A stretch of 64,000 nucleotides of DNA from Fibrella forsythiae (GTDB lineage Bacteria > Bacteroidota > Bacteroidia > Cytophagales > Spirosomataceae), in assembly GCF_017353175.1 (NCBI RefSeq), contig NZ_JAFMYW010000011.1, positions 186,001-250,000 on the forward strand. The letters are read 5' to 3'. The translations under genes were made by a program, and so were the position numbers. Below, in pieces: positions 34,156 to 42,401 of this stretch (the stretch's first letter is position 1; every line of letters begins with the position of its first letter). The notes under the pieces were generated by a model that was given only the letters and a program-made list of their open reading frames with translations, searched no databases and was not told the origin of the DNA.

Positions 34156-36465
34156 TTATTTGGTCTTGTCGGTCGAGAACGAATACGGAAAATCGCTGGT
34201 GGCTGTGCCTCGCTGTTTATTTGGCGTGGCCGACATGTTAACGTTGATCGTGGCACCCTGGAGGAGTTCCTGGTGGCTCAACCAGTTTTTGGTGTACGGT
34301 TTTTGGTTCACCTGCATTGTGTTGATGTACCGATTCTGCTCGCTGTTGTTGGGGGCATTGATAACAACCGTCTTTCCGTTCTCCAGCGTTGCCGTAACTT
34401 TTTTGAACAGTGGCGCGCCAACAACGTACTGATCGGTGGCCGGGCAAACCGGATAGAAGCCCATCGCCGTAAACACATACCAGGCCGAGGTTTGGCCGTT
34501 GTCTTCATCGCCGCAGTAGCCGTCGGGCGTGGGCAGATACATGCGGTTCAGTACTTCGCGGAGCCAGTACTGGGCTTTCCAGGGTTCACCAGCGAAATTG
34601 TAGAGGTAGATCATGTGCTGAATAGGCTGGTTGCCGTGGGCATACTGACCCATATTGGCGATCTGCATCTCCCTGATTTCGTGGATTACGCCGCCGTAAT
34701 AGCTTTCGTCATAAACCGGCGCAATACTGAACACAGAATCCAGTTTGGCCACGAATTTCTGGCGGCCGCCCATCAGATCAACCAGACCCTGCACGTCGTG
34801 AAAGACCGACCAGGTATAGTGCCAGCTATTTCCCTCCGTGAAGGCATCACCCCATTTAAACGGGTTGAATGGTGTCTGAAATTGACCATCCTTATTCTTA
34901 CCCCGCATCAGCCCGGTTTTGGGATCGAACAGGTTGCGGTAATTCTGGCTGCGTTTGGCGAAGCGGTCGATTTCGGCCTGTGGGCGCTTCAGGGCTTTAG
35001 CCAACTGGTAAATGGCGAAGTCGTCGTAAGCGTATTCCAGCGTTCGGGCGGCGTTTTCATTAATCTTTACGTCATACGGAACGTACCCAAGCTGGTTGTA
35101 ATACGCCACTCCTTTCCGGCCAACGGCATCCATCGGTCCTTCATTTTCTGAGTTTTTCAGAACCGCTTCATATAATGTGTTTATGTCGTAACCACGGCCG
35201 CCTTTCAGGTATGCGTCGGCAATGACAGAGGCCGAGTTGGAGCCGACCATCACACTCCGCAAACCCGGACTGGCCCACTCGGGTAACCAGCCGCCTTCTT
35301 TATACGCATTGGCCAGCCCTTCCTGCATCTGTGCGTTCAACGACGGATACATCAGGTTCAGGAACGGAAACATCGACCGGAAGGTGTCCCAGAAACCGGT
35401 GTCGGTAAACATATAGCCAGGGAGCACCTTGCCATTATAAGGGCTGTAATGCACCACTTTCCTGGCAGCATCGAACTCGAAAAACTTCCGGGGAAAAAGC
35501 AGCGACCGGTACAGGCACGAATAAAACGTCTGCATCTGCGCCAGTGAGCCGCCTTCCACCTTAATCCGGCTCAGTTCTTTGTTCCAGGCGGTTTTTCCTT
35601 TCTCCTTTATTCTATTGAAGGAGTCGGTACCCAACTCGTTCAGGTTCAGTTCGGCCTGATCATAGCTGATAAACGACGAGGCAATGCGCACATGCACCTG
35701 CTCGCCTTTGGTGGTTTTAAAACCAACCGCTGCTCCGGCATGTGCCGCCTGTAGTTCAATCGTGTCTTTGGCAAATGTCTTTCCGTGCCAGGCCTGGGCC
35801 GTCGTGAATGGCTTGTCGAAATAGGCGACGAAATAGTTTTTGAAATTGGCCGGTACACCGCCGCTGTTACGGGTGGTGTACCCGATGATCTTCCGCTCTT
35901 TCGGGAAAATCTTTACGTACGACGCTTTGTCGAACGCATCGAGTACTACAAAGGAACTGTCGGTTTTGGGGAAGGTAAACCGGAATATGGCCGCCCGCTC
36001 GGTGGGGGCAATTTCAGTCGTTACGTTATGGTCGGCCAGGTAAACGCTGTAATAATACGGTTTGGCAATCTCTGCCTTGTGCGAATACCAACTGGCCCGT
36101 TCGTCTTCATCGATGCGCAGCTTGCCGGTCATAGGCATGAGCGAAAACTGGCCATAGTCGTTCATCCAGGGCGACGGCTGGTGTGTCTGTTTAAAGCCCC
36201 GGATCTTATCGGCCGAATAGGTGTAGGCCCATCCGTTGCCCATTTTTCCGGTTTGTGGCAGCCAGAAGTTCATACCCCAGGGCATAGCAATGGCTGGGTA
36301 CGTATTACCGTTGGATAGGCTCGGTTTCGAATCGGTGCCAATCAGCGGATTAACCAGTTCAACAAGGTCAGGTACGTTACTGCGCGAAGCTGACTGAGCG
36401 TAACCGGTTGTGGTGAGACATACAGTTGCTGTCGCCAGCAATAGACTTAGTAATGGGTTTTTCAT
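34156..36465 (-). CDS. GH92-family alpha-mannosidase
   Basis: A 769-residue exported glycoside hydrolase of family 92, calcium-dependent exo-acting alpha-mannosidases that trim mannose from glycans in Bacteroidota. A signal peptide (LLSLLLATATVCLTTTGYAQ) is followed by the N-terminal beta-sandwich (VELVNPLIGTDSKPSLSNGNTYPAIAMPWG). The catalytic (alpha/alpha)6 domain contains TDTGFWDTFRSMFPFL, EWASPG and, near residue 648, GYCGDEDNGQTSAWYVFTAMGFYP, the GDEDxGxxSAW core. Linkage preference cannot be told. It stands alone, without SusC/SusD neighbours. Confidence 0.93.
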   Translation of the reverse strand: MKNPLLSLLLATATVCLTTTGYAQSASRSNVPDLVELVNPLIGTDSKPSLSNGNTYPAIAMPWGMNFWLPQTGKMGNGWAYTYSADKIRGFKQTHQPSPWMNDYGQFSLMPMTGKLRIDEDERASWYSHKAEIAKPYYYSVYLADHNVTTEIAPTERAAIFRFTFPKTDSSFVVLDAFDKASYVKIFPKERKIIGYTTRNSGGVPANFKNYFVAYFDKPFTTAQAWHGKTFAKDTIELQAAHAGAAVGFKTTKGEQVHVRIASSFISYDQAELNLNELGTDSFNRIKEKGKTAWNKELSRIKVEGGSLAQMQTFYSCLYRSLLFPRKFFEFDAARKVVHYSPYNGKVLPGYMFTDTGFWDTFRSMFPFLNLMYPSLNAQMQEGLANAYKEGGWLPEWASPGLRSVMVGSNSASVIADAYLKGGRGYDINTLYEAVLKNSENEGPMDAVGRKGVAYYNQLGYVPYDVKINENAARTLEYAYDDFAIYQLAKALKRPQAEIDRFAKRSQNYRNLFDPKTGLMRGKNKDGQFQTPFNPFKWGDAFTEGNSWHYTWSVFHDVQGLVDLMGGRQKFVAKLDSVFSIAPVYDESYYGGVIHEIREMQIANMGQYAHGNQPIQHMIYLYNFAGEPWKAQYWLREVLNRMYLPTPDGYCGDEDNGQTSAWYVFTAMGFYPVCPATDQYVVGAPLFKKVTATLENGKTVVINAPNNSEQNRYINTMQVNQKPYTKNWLSHQELLQGATINVNMSATPNKQRGTATSDFPYSFSTDKTK

Positions 36466-36605
36466 GCGTATAGGGTTGTGCCACCGGGCAATGAGTAACG
36501 TAGGTCAATACCAGTGAAAAGGAGTAAATAGCTTAAATTGACCTATACCTTACCAAACTTTTTGCAGCTAGTTGGCTGAATCGGCTGTTTGTACGGTTCC
36601 AGGGC

Positions 36606-36640
36606 TTAAAAACAAACGGCCTGCCGTTTGGCAAGCCGTT
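36606..36640 (-). terminator. Intrinsic terminator of purF
   Basis: On the minus strand AACGGCTTGCC-AAAC-GGCAGGCCGTT forms an interrupted stem followed by TGTTTTTAAG. It lies about 30 bases past the purF stop codon. Confidence 0.75.
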
Positions 36641-36671
36641 CATGATCAGTGTTATTGTTGATACGGGTACG

Positions 36672-38579
36672 TTAGTAAGCCCGCACTACTTTGCCTTCCA
36701 TGAAATTGACAAAGGCTTTATTTACCACTTTATTACCGCCCGGGGTTGGGTAGTTACCCGTAAAGTACCAGTCGCCCGAATGGTTGGGGCAGGCAACGTG
36801 CAGGTTTTCTACAGTCTGGTAAATCACCGCTACTTCGGCGTTCAGATCAACCACGTCGTTGCGGCGGGGGGTGATGATATCGGCTACTTTGCGCGAAATT
36901 TCGTCGTGCGTAAAGGGCGCAAACAGGGCTTTCACGTAGTTTTCCTGTACTGCGTTACCTGACTCGATAGCTACGACTGCCTGGGCATACACTTCATCAG
37001 CAATGTGGTTCAGGCCACGCTCGTTAAGCAACTGCAATACCGCCCGGAACGCCACGAAATCCTTTACTTTCGACATATCGATGCCGTAACAGTCGGGAAA
37101 ACGGATCTGCGGCGCCGACGAAACGATGACAATCTTCTTTGGTCCAAGCCGGTCGAGCATTCGTAGAATACTCTTTTCCAACGTTGTTCCGCGAACGATG
37201 GAATCATCAACAACAACGATCGTGTCAATACCTTTCCGGATTACTTCGTAGGTGGTATCGTATACATTGGCCACCATTTCGTCGCGGTGGGCGTCATCAG
37301 TGATAAACGTGCGGAGTTTAACGTCTTTCGATACCAGCTTTTCAATGCGCGGGCGGAAGGATAATACCTTGTCGAGGTCCTGCTCGAAGAGGATGCCCTC
37401 CATAATGGCTTTCTTTCGTTGTTTGGCCAGGTAATCTTCCAGCCCTTCAACCATACCGAAGAAGGCCGTTTCGGCTGTATTCGGAATATAGCTGAAGACC
37501 GTGTTTTCGAGGTCGTAGTTAACTTCTTTCAGAATCTGAGGCACCAGCAGGCGGCCCAGCATCTTCCGTTCGTTGTAAATATCGGGGTCGGTGGCGCGTG
37601 AGAAATAGATGCGCTCGAAGCTACACGACCGTTTTTCGATAGGCTGAATGAATTCGTATTCGCCGTACTCGCCGTATTTATCGATAATCAGCGCATGGCC
37701 GGGTTGAACTTCTTGAATCTGACTGTATTCAACGTTGAACGCTGTTTTGATGGCTGGCTTTTCAGAGGCGACAACCACTACTTCATCGTCGGCGTAATAA
37801 TAAGCGGGACGAATACCGGCTGGGTCGCGTGCCACAAATGAAGCGCCGTAGCCAGTCATACCCACCATAGCGTACCCACCGTCGAAATCACGGCAGGAGC
37901 GGTACAGTACCCGTTGCAGATCGAGGTTATCTTCAATGATATCAGACAGGTCCGGGTTCTCGTAAATGCCCTTGAACCGGTCGAATACACGCTGATTTTC
38001 TTCGTCGAGAAAGTGGCCGATCTTTTCCATAACCGTCACTGTATCAACGAAATCTTTGGGATGTTGCCCCAGCGAAACCAGTTTGTTGAACAGTTGATCA
38101 ACGTTGGTCATGTTGAAGTTGCCCGCCATCACCAGATTCCGGCTGCGCCAGTTACTTTGGCGGAGCATCGGGTGGCAATTCTCAATGTCGTTGTTGCCGT
38201 GGGTGCCGTACCGAAGGTGGCCCATCCAGACCTCACCGGTAAAGGCTACATTCTGCTGGAGCCAATCGGCATCGCGGGCTTTGTCTTTATTTTTCTTAAG
38301 CGCCTTGGCAAATTTCTTGTTGATCTTGCCAAACACGTCGGCCACGGGCTGTTGTTCTACGGAGCGATACCGGCTAATATAACGATGGCCCGGTGGAACA
38401 TCGAGTTTGATGTTGGCTACCCCGGCCCCATCCTGACCCCGGTTCACCTGCTTTTCCATCAGCAAAAACAGTTTGTTGGCGGCGTAGAGGGGTGTGCCGT
38501 ACTTGTCGATGTAGTATTGGTAGGGCTTACGAAGGCGTAGCAGCACAATGCCACATTCGTGTTTAATAGCGTCGCTCAT
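36672..38579 (-). CDS. purF: Amidophosphoribosyltransferase, extended Bacteroidota form
   Basis: First enzyme of purine synthesis: PRPP plus glutamine gives phosphoribosylamine. The 635-residue chain has an N-terminal Ntn glutamine amidotransferase domain; the candidate nucleophile is Cys9 (KHECGIVLLRL), so a short propeptide would have to be removed. HLRYGTHG and the GYAMVGMTGYG region follow. The C-terminal phosphoribosyltransferase domain holds the PRPP loop VVVDDSIVRGTT (near 455). It is about 130-150 residues longer than the standard enzyme, mainly by insertions in the glutaminase half and at the C-terminus. This long form is common in Cytophagales; whether it is the only purF cannot be seen here. 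Confidence 0.88.
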   Translation of the reverse strand: MSDAIKHECGIVLLRLRKPYQYYIDKYGTPLYAANKLFLLMEKQVNRGQDGAGVANIKLDVPPGHRYISRYRSVEQQPVADVFGKINKKFAKALKKNKDKARDADWLQQNVAFTGEVWMGHLRYGTHGNNDIENCHPMLRQSNWRSRNLVMAGNFNMTNVDQLFNKLVSLGQHPKDFVDTVTVMEKIGHFLDEENQRVFDRFKGIYENPDLSDIIEDNLDLQRVLYRSCRDFDGGYAMVGMTGYGASFVARDPAGIRPAYYYADDEVVVVASEKPAIKTAFNVEYSQIQEVQPGHALIIDKYGEYGEYEFIQPIEKRSCSFERIYFSRATDPDIYNERKMLGRLLVPQILKEVNYDLENTVFSYIPNTAETAFFGMVEGLEDYLAKQRKKAIMEGILFEQDLDKVLSFRPRIEKLVSKDVKLRTFITDDAHRDEMVANVYDTTYEVIRKGIDTIVVVDDSIVRGTTLEKSILRMLDRLGPKKIVIVSSAPQIRFPDCYGIDMSKVKDFVAFRAVLQLLNERGLNHIADEVYAQAVVAIESGNAVQENYVKALFAPFTHDEISRKVADIITPRRNDVVDLNAEVAVIYQTVENLHVACPNHSGDWYFTGNYPTPGGNKVVNKAFVNFMEGKVVRAY

Positions 38580-38850
38580 GAGCAGCGTTTACCAGTTAAG
38601 CACCGGCAAGACCAGCGCGGTTGGAAGTGTATGCGTAACAACAGGCTAACGCAGGCATTGCGCTAAATCGTTCGTGACTGCGCCTGAACTGTTACGCTAA
38701 AGTAACGCCATTTGGGTAAACAGACGTACTGAATGCTTGCTTCATTCCCGATATATGACGTCTGGTAAACAAGTCTGGTAGGTTGATACAACAACAGATA
38801 AAAGAAGTACAAGCGTTTAGAAACGAGGGCCGTCTTACTTCCGTGTACGT
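38580..38850. other. Intergenic region upstream of purF
   Basis: No gene was recognised. It must contain the purF promoter on the minus strand, but I could not identify a clear TAnnTTTG box. Confidence 0.4.
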
Positions 38851-38898
38851 AGAAAAGGCTACTAATCATACCCAACTGGGAGAGTAGTAGCCTTTTCT
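38851..38898. terminator. Hairpin terminator of the crt operon
   Basis: AGAAAAGGCTACTA (38851-38864) and TAGTAGCCTTTTCT (38885-38898) are perfectly complementary over 14 bp, with a T4 run on the crtB-reading strand. It lies 27 bases past the crtB stop. Confidence 0.8.
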
Positions 38899-38924
38899 AA
38901 TGCCGTGGCATTTTACTGGTTTCG

Positions 38925-39761
38925 CTAGATCAGATTGAATCGGTATTGCACCATTGTTTTGGCCAATAGCACCAGCTTTTGCGGGTCAGGCACACGTATA
39001 CGCTCTTCCTGGATGCGGGAAGCAGGCATGTCTTTGATCTTGCAGAACAGCTTCAGGTAGTAAATGTAGGCCAAGTGAACACCCATCCGCGCGCCTTTGG
39101 GTAGGTTCAAAATGCCTTGATACGCATCGTCGAAGTCGCGTTGAATGTCTTCTTCGATCAGTTGCTTGGCATCGCGCGAGAAATCGGTGAAATCAACGCC
39201 GGGGAAGTAGGTACGTCCCCGTTCCTGATAATCGCTTTTGATGTCGCGCAGGAAATTCACTTTCTGGAACGCTGAACCGAGCTTGCGGGCCGGTTCGCGC
39301 AGGCGATCAAACTCTTTACAATCACCTTCGCAGAAAACACGCAGGCACATCAGCCCAACAACCTCGGCCGACCCGTAGATGTATTGCGAGTAGCCTGCTG
39401 CGTCGTAATCGTGCTGATGAAGATCCATCTCCATGCTCCGCAGAAAAGCGTCGATCAGATCGCGTTCAATATTGTATTGACGTACGATTAGCTGAAATGA
39501 ATGGAGTACAGGATTCAGACTGATGCCCTCTTCAATAGCCAGGTACGTATCGGCCCGAAATCGGTCCAGGAGTGCCTGTTTATCGTAGTCATGAAACGTA
39601 TCGACGATCTCATCAGCGTAGCGAACGAAGCCGTAAATAGCGTAGATTGGCAGGTGGTATTTCTTGTCTAACGTTTTGATTCCCAGCGTAAACGAGGTGC
39701 TGTAACGCTCTGTAATGAGTTTACTGCACTCCAGCGCAGTCTGATTGAAAAGGGACATCAT
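38925..39761 (-). CDS. crtB: Phytoene synthase
   Basis: A 278-residue squalene/phytoene synthase family enzyme that condenses two geranylgeranyl-PP to phytoene. The first Asp-rich site is RYADEIVDTFHDYD (near 50-63) and the second NFLRDIKSDYQERGRTYFP (near 180-198); YIYGSAEVVGLMCLRVF lies between. It follows crtI by 45 bases on the same strand, so a crtIB operon is clear. The ATG at 39761 or the adjacent ATG at 39758 is the start; a TTG further up is unlikely. Confidence 0.93.
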   Translation of the reverse strand: MMSLFNQTALECSKLITERYSTSFTLGIKTLDKKYHLPIYAIYGFVRYADEIVDTFHDYDKQALLDRFRADTYLAIEEGISLNPVLHSFQLIVRQYNIERDLIDAFLRSMEMDLHQHDYDAAGYSQYIYGSAEVVGLMCLRVFCEGDCKEFDRLREPARKLGSAFQKVNFLRDIKSDYQERGRTYFPGVDFTDFSRDAKQLIEEDIQRDFDDAYQGILNLPKGARMGVHLAYIYYLKLFCKIKDMPASRIQEERIRVPDPQKLVLLAKTMVQYRFNLI

Positions 39762-39805
39762 AACCAAAAGGGTTTAGATACTGTCAGGGTTAGGAATCGG
39801 GTCGG

Positions 39806-41284
39806 TTAAACTACCGGGTACTCGTTGGCAACTTCGTCGGCTACTACTAAACCAGAAATCAGCGAGGGCGGAACCCCTGGTCCGGGAACCGTTAGCTGTC
39901 CAGTGTAGAACAGGTTCTGAACTTTTTTGTTTTTAAGCGACGGCTTCAGAATAGCGGTTTGCATGAGCGTATTGGCCAATCCATACGCGTTTCCTCTGAA
40001 TGCGTTATAATCGGATTTGAAATCACGATGGGCGTAACTGCGTTTGTAAACTACACAATCGCGGACGGATTCACCTACGTATGCTTCTAAACGATCCATT
40101 AGTAGCTCATAATAATGTTCACGAGTGGCGTCATCGTCGGCAAGGTCAGGAGCAACCGGGATCAGCAGGAATAAATTCTCCGATCCTTCCGGGGCAACGC
40201 TCGGGTCGGTTTTCGATGGGGCCGACGCGTAGAAGAGGGGTTTACTGGGCCACTTTGGCGTTTCATAAATCTCCTGCGCATGTAGGCCGAAATCTTCATC
40301 AAAGAACAGATTATGATGTTCGAGTTTCGGAATCCGTTTATTAACGCCTAGGTAGAACAGCAGGGAAGACGGGGCCATCACCCGCTTGGCCCAGTAGGCA
40401 TCGTTATAATTTCGATCGGCCGGGTTAACGAGGGCAGTTTCAATATGGTTGTAATCAGCACTACCTACAACTACGTCTGTTTCAAAAATTCCTTTATCGG
40501 TACGTACCCGCTTGACCGTGTTTTTTACTGTTTCAATGTGTTCAACGGTGTGGCCCAGCAGGATTTTCACTCCCTTCTCTCTGGCCAGTGTGACCATGCC
40601 TTCGATGATCTTGTGCATACCACCCATGGGATACCACGTACCCAGAGCCATCTCGGCATAGTTCATCAAACTATACATAGCTGGCGTGTTCTGCGGTGTA
40701 GCTCCCAGAAACAGAATCGGAAACTCGATTAGTTGCAGCAGGCGCGGGTGCGTAAAAAATTTCCGGGCATGACTGGCAAACGACTGGAACACATCGAGTC
40801 TGGTAACGTCATAAAGAAGCTTCAGGCTCATAAATTCCGATACCGACCGGCTTGGTTTCCAGACGAAGTTGTGAATGCCTACATCGTATTTATACGCGGC
40901 CTGCCTGAGAAACTCAGTTAATTGTGCCCCACTACCGGGTTCGATGCTGTCGAACAGCGCCGTCAGTTCATCCAGGTTGGCTGGTAAATCAACGGCTTCG
41001 GTAGGGCTGAATACTACTTTGTAGGAGGGGTCGAGGCGGACGAGATCATAATAGTCGCCTGGTTTCTTCCCAAATCGGGAAAAATACGTCTCGAATACGT
41101 CGGGCATCCAGTACCAGCTGGGGCCCATATCGAATGTAAACCCGTTGGCCTGAAACACACGCGCCCGTCCACCGGCCATGTCGTTTTTCTCAACAATCGT
41201 AACATCGTAGCCCTTTTGGGCTAAACTGGTCGCCACAGACAAGCCGGAAAAGCCGGCGCCGATGACAAGTACACGTGGGGGCAT
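39806..41284 (-). CDS. crtI: Phytoene desaturase
   Basis: A 492-residue CrtI-type FAD desaturase that converts phytoene stepwise towards lycopene. The N-terminal dinucleotide motif is VLVIGAGFSGLSVATSLA followed by VTIVEKNDMAGGRARVF. The C-terminal signature FYTGQLTVPGPGVPPSLISG is complete. The number of desaturation steps cannot be read from sequence. Together with crtB it supplies the pigment backbone typical of these yellow to orange bacteria. No cyclase or hydroxylase genes lie in the window. An ECF sigma gene lies 253 bases upstream, in the same direction. Confidence 0.94.
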   Translation of the reverse strand: MPPRVLVIGAGFSGLSVATSLAQKGYDVTIVEKNDMAGGRARVFQANGFTFDMGPSWYWMPDVFETYFSRFGKKPGDYYDLVRLDPSYKVVFSPTEAVDLPANLDELTALFDSIEPGSGAQLTEFLRQAAYKYDVGIHNFVWKPSRSVSEFMSLKLLYDVTRLDVFQSFASHARKFFTHPRLLQLIEFPILFLGATPQNTPAMYSLMNYAEMALGTWYPMGGMHKIIEGMVTLAREKGVKILLGHTVEHIETVKNTVKRVRTDKGIFETDVVVGSADYNHIETALVNPADRNYNDAYWAKRVMAPSSLLFYLGVNKRIPKLEHHNLFFDEDFGLHAQEIYETPKWPSKPLFYASAPSKTDPSVAPEGSENLFLLIPVAPDLADDDATREHYYELLMDRLEAYVGESVRDCVVYKRSYAHRDFKSDYNAFRGNAYGLANTLMQTAILKPSLKNKKVQNLFYTGQLTVPGPGVPPSLISGLVVADEVANEYPVV

Positions 41285-41298
41285 AATAACAGTTAAAA

Positions 41299-41385
41299 AG
41301 TTTACCGTTTACTGATGGCGGTTGTTTTGCCGGAATAGAAAAGACTACGCTGGTCAAAGCAACTGAAAACAGTAAACGGTAAACT
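41299..41385. repeat. Intergenic palindrome family, member 2
   Basis: AGTTTACCGTTTACTG (41299-41314) is perfectly complementary to CAGTAAACGGTAAACT (41370-41385). Read on the minus strand the outer part continues CAGTTTACCGTTTACTG-TTTTCAGTTGC, which resembles the arms at 17561 and 60718. It separates crtI from the upstream sigma gene. Confidence 0.7.
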
Positions 41386-41407
41386 GCAAACTTCTTCTGT
41401 AAAGCAC

Positions 41408-41440
41408 AAAAAAAGTTAGATGCAATGCATCTAACTTTTC
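41408..41440 (-). terminator. Intrinsic terminator of the ECF sigma gene
   Basis: AAAAGTTAGATGCA and TGCATCTAACTTTT form a 14-bp palindrome with almost no loop. On the minus strand it is followed by a T7 run, so it should terminate the sigma gene before crtI and separate the two units. Confidence 0.78.
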
Positions 41441-41537
41441 GGAACCTTCCTCTTTTTTAACCAAAAACTACTCAATCAATTTTAATCTTTGGGAAATGGA
41501 AACTACATTCCCTGATGATGAAATGGATTACGACACC

Positions 41538-42053
41538 TTACGACGCGAAGTGAGCGTAGACGTGCAGTTTGCTTTTCAGCTCCTTACGGGCAATGTGGAT
41601 ACGGTTCTTGACAGTTCCGATGGGGATGTCAAGTTTGGCCGCGATTTCGTGGTATTTGAAACCCCGGAAGTGCATCATAAATGGCGTCCGGTATGTATCA
41701 TCAAGGTTGTTTACTGCCCGAGCGATGTCTTCCTGTGCAAATGATGAATAGGCAAGGTTGTCGGTGCTGCTGTCAGTTGAATTTATATAATGCAGATTAT
41801 CTGTCGTATCGATGAACGTGTTCTTGCGAACCATACGCTGATAATTTGTGATAAACGTATTTTTCATGATCGTGTATAACCACGCCTTCAGGTTTGTACC
41901 ATCTGTGTACTTGTCGCGATTGGTGTACGCTTTCAACAGCGTGTCCTGCAACAGATCATTTGCGTCTTCCGAGTCTTTCGTCAAACGGAGCGCGAAAGGG
42001 CGCAGTGATTTTGATACTTTGCCAATGTGATATGTGAATTCGAGCGCAGTCAT
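41538..42053 (-). CDS. ECF RNA polymerase sigma factor
   Basis: A 171-residue sigma-70 of the extracytoplasmic-function type. Region 2 shows LRPFALRLTKDSEDANDLLQDTLLKAYTNRDKY and the DNA-melting part AWLYTIMKNTFITNYQR. Region 4 shows FMMHFRGFKYHEIAAKLDIPIGTVKNRIHIARKEL, an intact helix-turn-helix. The ATG at 42053 starts region 2 directly; the open frame further upstream is AT-rich non-coding sequence. No anti-sigma gene is adjacent. Placement before crtIB suggests, but does not prove, a link to pigment or stress control; a terminator stands between. Confidence 0.92.
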   Translation of the reverse strand: MTALEFTYHIGKVSKSLRPFALRLTKDSEDANDLLQDTLLKAYTNRDKYTDGTNLKAWLYTIMKNTFITNYQRMVRKNTFIDTTDNLHYINSTDSSTDNLAYSSFAQEDIARAVNNLDDTYRTPFMMHFRGFKYHEIAAKLDIPIGTVKNRIHIARKELKSKLHVYAHFAS

Positions 42054-42401
42054 GAGTACGAAAAGTTTTGTTGAATCAATCTTGCTTACCCTTAGACAAA
42101 TTCTTGACCAAGTTTGACATGTGAATTGAAATTCAGTGGTTGGTTTGCATAACGAATTGATAGATAGGTACTTAAAACTAGTTGTAAGATCGTGCCAAAA
42201 TAGTTTTATGCTAGTTCGACTTGGGGCGATGGGTATATAATTCCCCAGTTTGTGGAATCTCACCTGCTGATTTTGTTTAACAATTGTATGGCAAAGATTA
42301 AACAAAAAAAAGTTTCTGTGAAAAAAACGCGTAAAACCCGGCCTGTTGACTCAAAATAGCGTTATCTTTTTGTTGCAACTTTGTTGCGAAAAAGAATCGA
42401 G
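42054..42401. promoter_or_regulatory. Divergent control region with GCAAC-N3-GTTGC operator
   Basis: This AT-rich interval lies between the divergent sigma and TonB receptor genes. At 42373-42390 it contains TTGCAAC-TTT-GTTGCGAA, a near-perfect dyad (core GCAAC 42375-42379, GTTGC 42383-42387) that ends 12 bases before the receptor ATG. The same core occurs twice at 57045-57080. Position over the transcription start suggests repression by a Fur/Zur-like regulator. I found no other element. Confidence 0.5.

Noticed and set aside
34273-35151. Long open frame (292 codons) on the plus strand within the GH92 gene
   Set aside because: It lies entirely antisense to a complete, motif-rich GH92 gene and shows no domain of its own.
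42054-42305. N-terminal extension of the ECF sigma factor
   Set aside because: AT-rich sequence with no sigma similarity; region 2 begins at the ATG at 42053.
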